NCBI GenBank assembly: GCA_022072085.1
Contig: JAJVII010000003.1
Span: forward strand, 30,540 to 94,539
Direction of reading: 5' to 3'
Source of the DNA: Phycisphaerae bacterium
GTDB taxonomy: Bacteria; Planctomycetota; Phycisphaerae; JAJVII01
DNA length: 64,000 nucleotides
Position 1 is the stretch's first letter. Each line of letters starts with the position of its first letter. The position numbers and the translations under genes were made by a program. A model generated the notes under the pieces. That model worked only from the letters and a program-made list of their open reading frames with translations, was not told where the DNA came from and ran no database searches. This document shows, one piece after another, positions 63,762 through 64,000 of the stretch.

Positions 63762-63813
63762 GGCTTGCGCACCTCCGGTCAGATGGCCCTTCGAGCCCAG
63801 CGTTGACTGCATG

Positions 63814-63842
63814 ACGATAGCACGCCTTCGGGCGGGTGTAAA
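63814..63842 (-). promoter_or_regulatory. Promoter of the D-aminopeptidase operon
   Basis: On the minus strand TTTACA (63842-63837) and TATCGT (63819-63814) with a 17-base spacer. Transcription from near 63807 leaves a leader of about 45 bases before the GTG at 63761 and excludes the upstream ATG at 63812. Confidence 0.6.
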
Positions 63843-63921
63843 TCGCTTGCTGGGCGGCTGGCCGCTTGCCGATAGAGGGGGAATGCCATAAGCTACCGCC
63901 CTTACATTGCGAGGGACCACG

Positions 63922-64000
63922 ATGCTCGACATCCGATACATCCGCGAGAACGCCGACCGCGTGCGCGAAGCCGCCCGGCAGAAGAGGATTGACGCCGACG
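63922..64000 (+). CDS. serS: Seryl-tRNA synthetase, N-terminus only
   Basis: Twenty-six codons are visible before the window ends. MLDIRYIRENADRVREAA is the typical start of the N-terminal coiled-coil arm that grips the long variable arm of tRNA-Ser. GAGGGA lies before the ATG. The call rests on this short but distinctive N-terminus. Confidence 0.82.
   Translation, partial: MLDIRYIRENADRVREAARQKRIDAD

Overview
This window is about 64 kb of very GC-rich chromosomal DNA, densely packed with genes and without rRNA, tRNA, CRISPR arrays, transposases or phage genes that I can recognise. The gene set suggests a planctomycete, probably near the Phycisphaerae, although no marker here proves it. The reasons are a dnaG-rpoD pair, a short PheT without the EMAP-type tRNA-binding domain, an F-ATPase c subunit with an N-terminal extension, a neutral-ceramidase-like gene, a phytanoyl-CoA dioxygenase-like gene, and proteins that join a MerR-like helix-turn-helix to C-terminal membrane segments.

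Layout. Bases 1-5616 (minus): pabB-pabC-nif3-like-MMPL transporter operon. 5848-9469 (minus): dnaG-rpoD. 9654-11230 (minus): PhyH-like dioxygenase and an isoprenylcysteine-methyltransferase-like membrane protein. 11401-14325 (minus): an ArsR regulator and an 850-residue CoA-disulfide-reductase/rhodanese/TusA/DsrE fusion. 14604-17298 (plus): moaA, moaC and a polyprenyl synthase. 17561-24998 (plus): envelope and unknown proteins (HEAT-repeat lipoprotein, HTH-membrane protein, OmpA/Pal-like lipoprotein). 24991-28358 (plus): ResB and CcsA-type cytochrome c assembly. 28368-32303 (minus): CDF exporter-pheT-aldo/keto reductase. 32614-40649 (plus): complete F-type ATP synthase operon. 40824-52164 (plus): an 11-subunit complex I operon (I-A-B-C-D-H-J-K-L-M-N). 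53352-56253 (minus): 2-oxoacid:ferredoxin oxidoreductase (korAB). Then metF, an HD-GYP-like protein, and a five-gene minus-strand operon (two M55 D-aminopeptidases, a CPBP-like membrane protein, a ceramidase-like protein and a tyrosine-phosphatase-like protein). The window ends inside serS.

How it works together. The centre is a bioenergetic block of cytochrome c assembly, ATP synthase and complex I. The complex I operon has no nuoE, nuoF or nuoG. A 2-oxoacid:ferredoxin oxidoreductase lies close by, so reduced ferredoxin rather than NADH may feed this enzyme, unless nuoEFG lie elsewhere. The ArsR/four-domain sulfur operon has a well-formed promoter with an overlapping inverted repeat and looks like a reactive-sulfur response unit.

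The most unusual feature is not a gene but a layer of small repeats. There are degenerate arrays of 7- or 8-bp units, often paired with an inverted copy to make hairpins, at moaA/moaC, atpB/atpE, atpG/atpD, nuoD/nuoH and at gene ends. One such array is read in frame inside pabB. Separately, a palindromic element of 164-165 bp occurs twice. One copy sits directly after nuoN. The other lies in frame in the 5' end of atpF and encodes most of its N-terminal extension. The outer arms of the two copies differ in sequence, yet each remains self-complementary.
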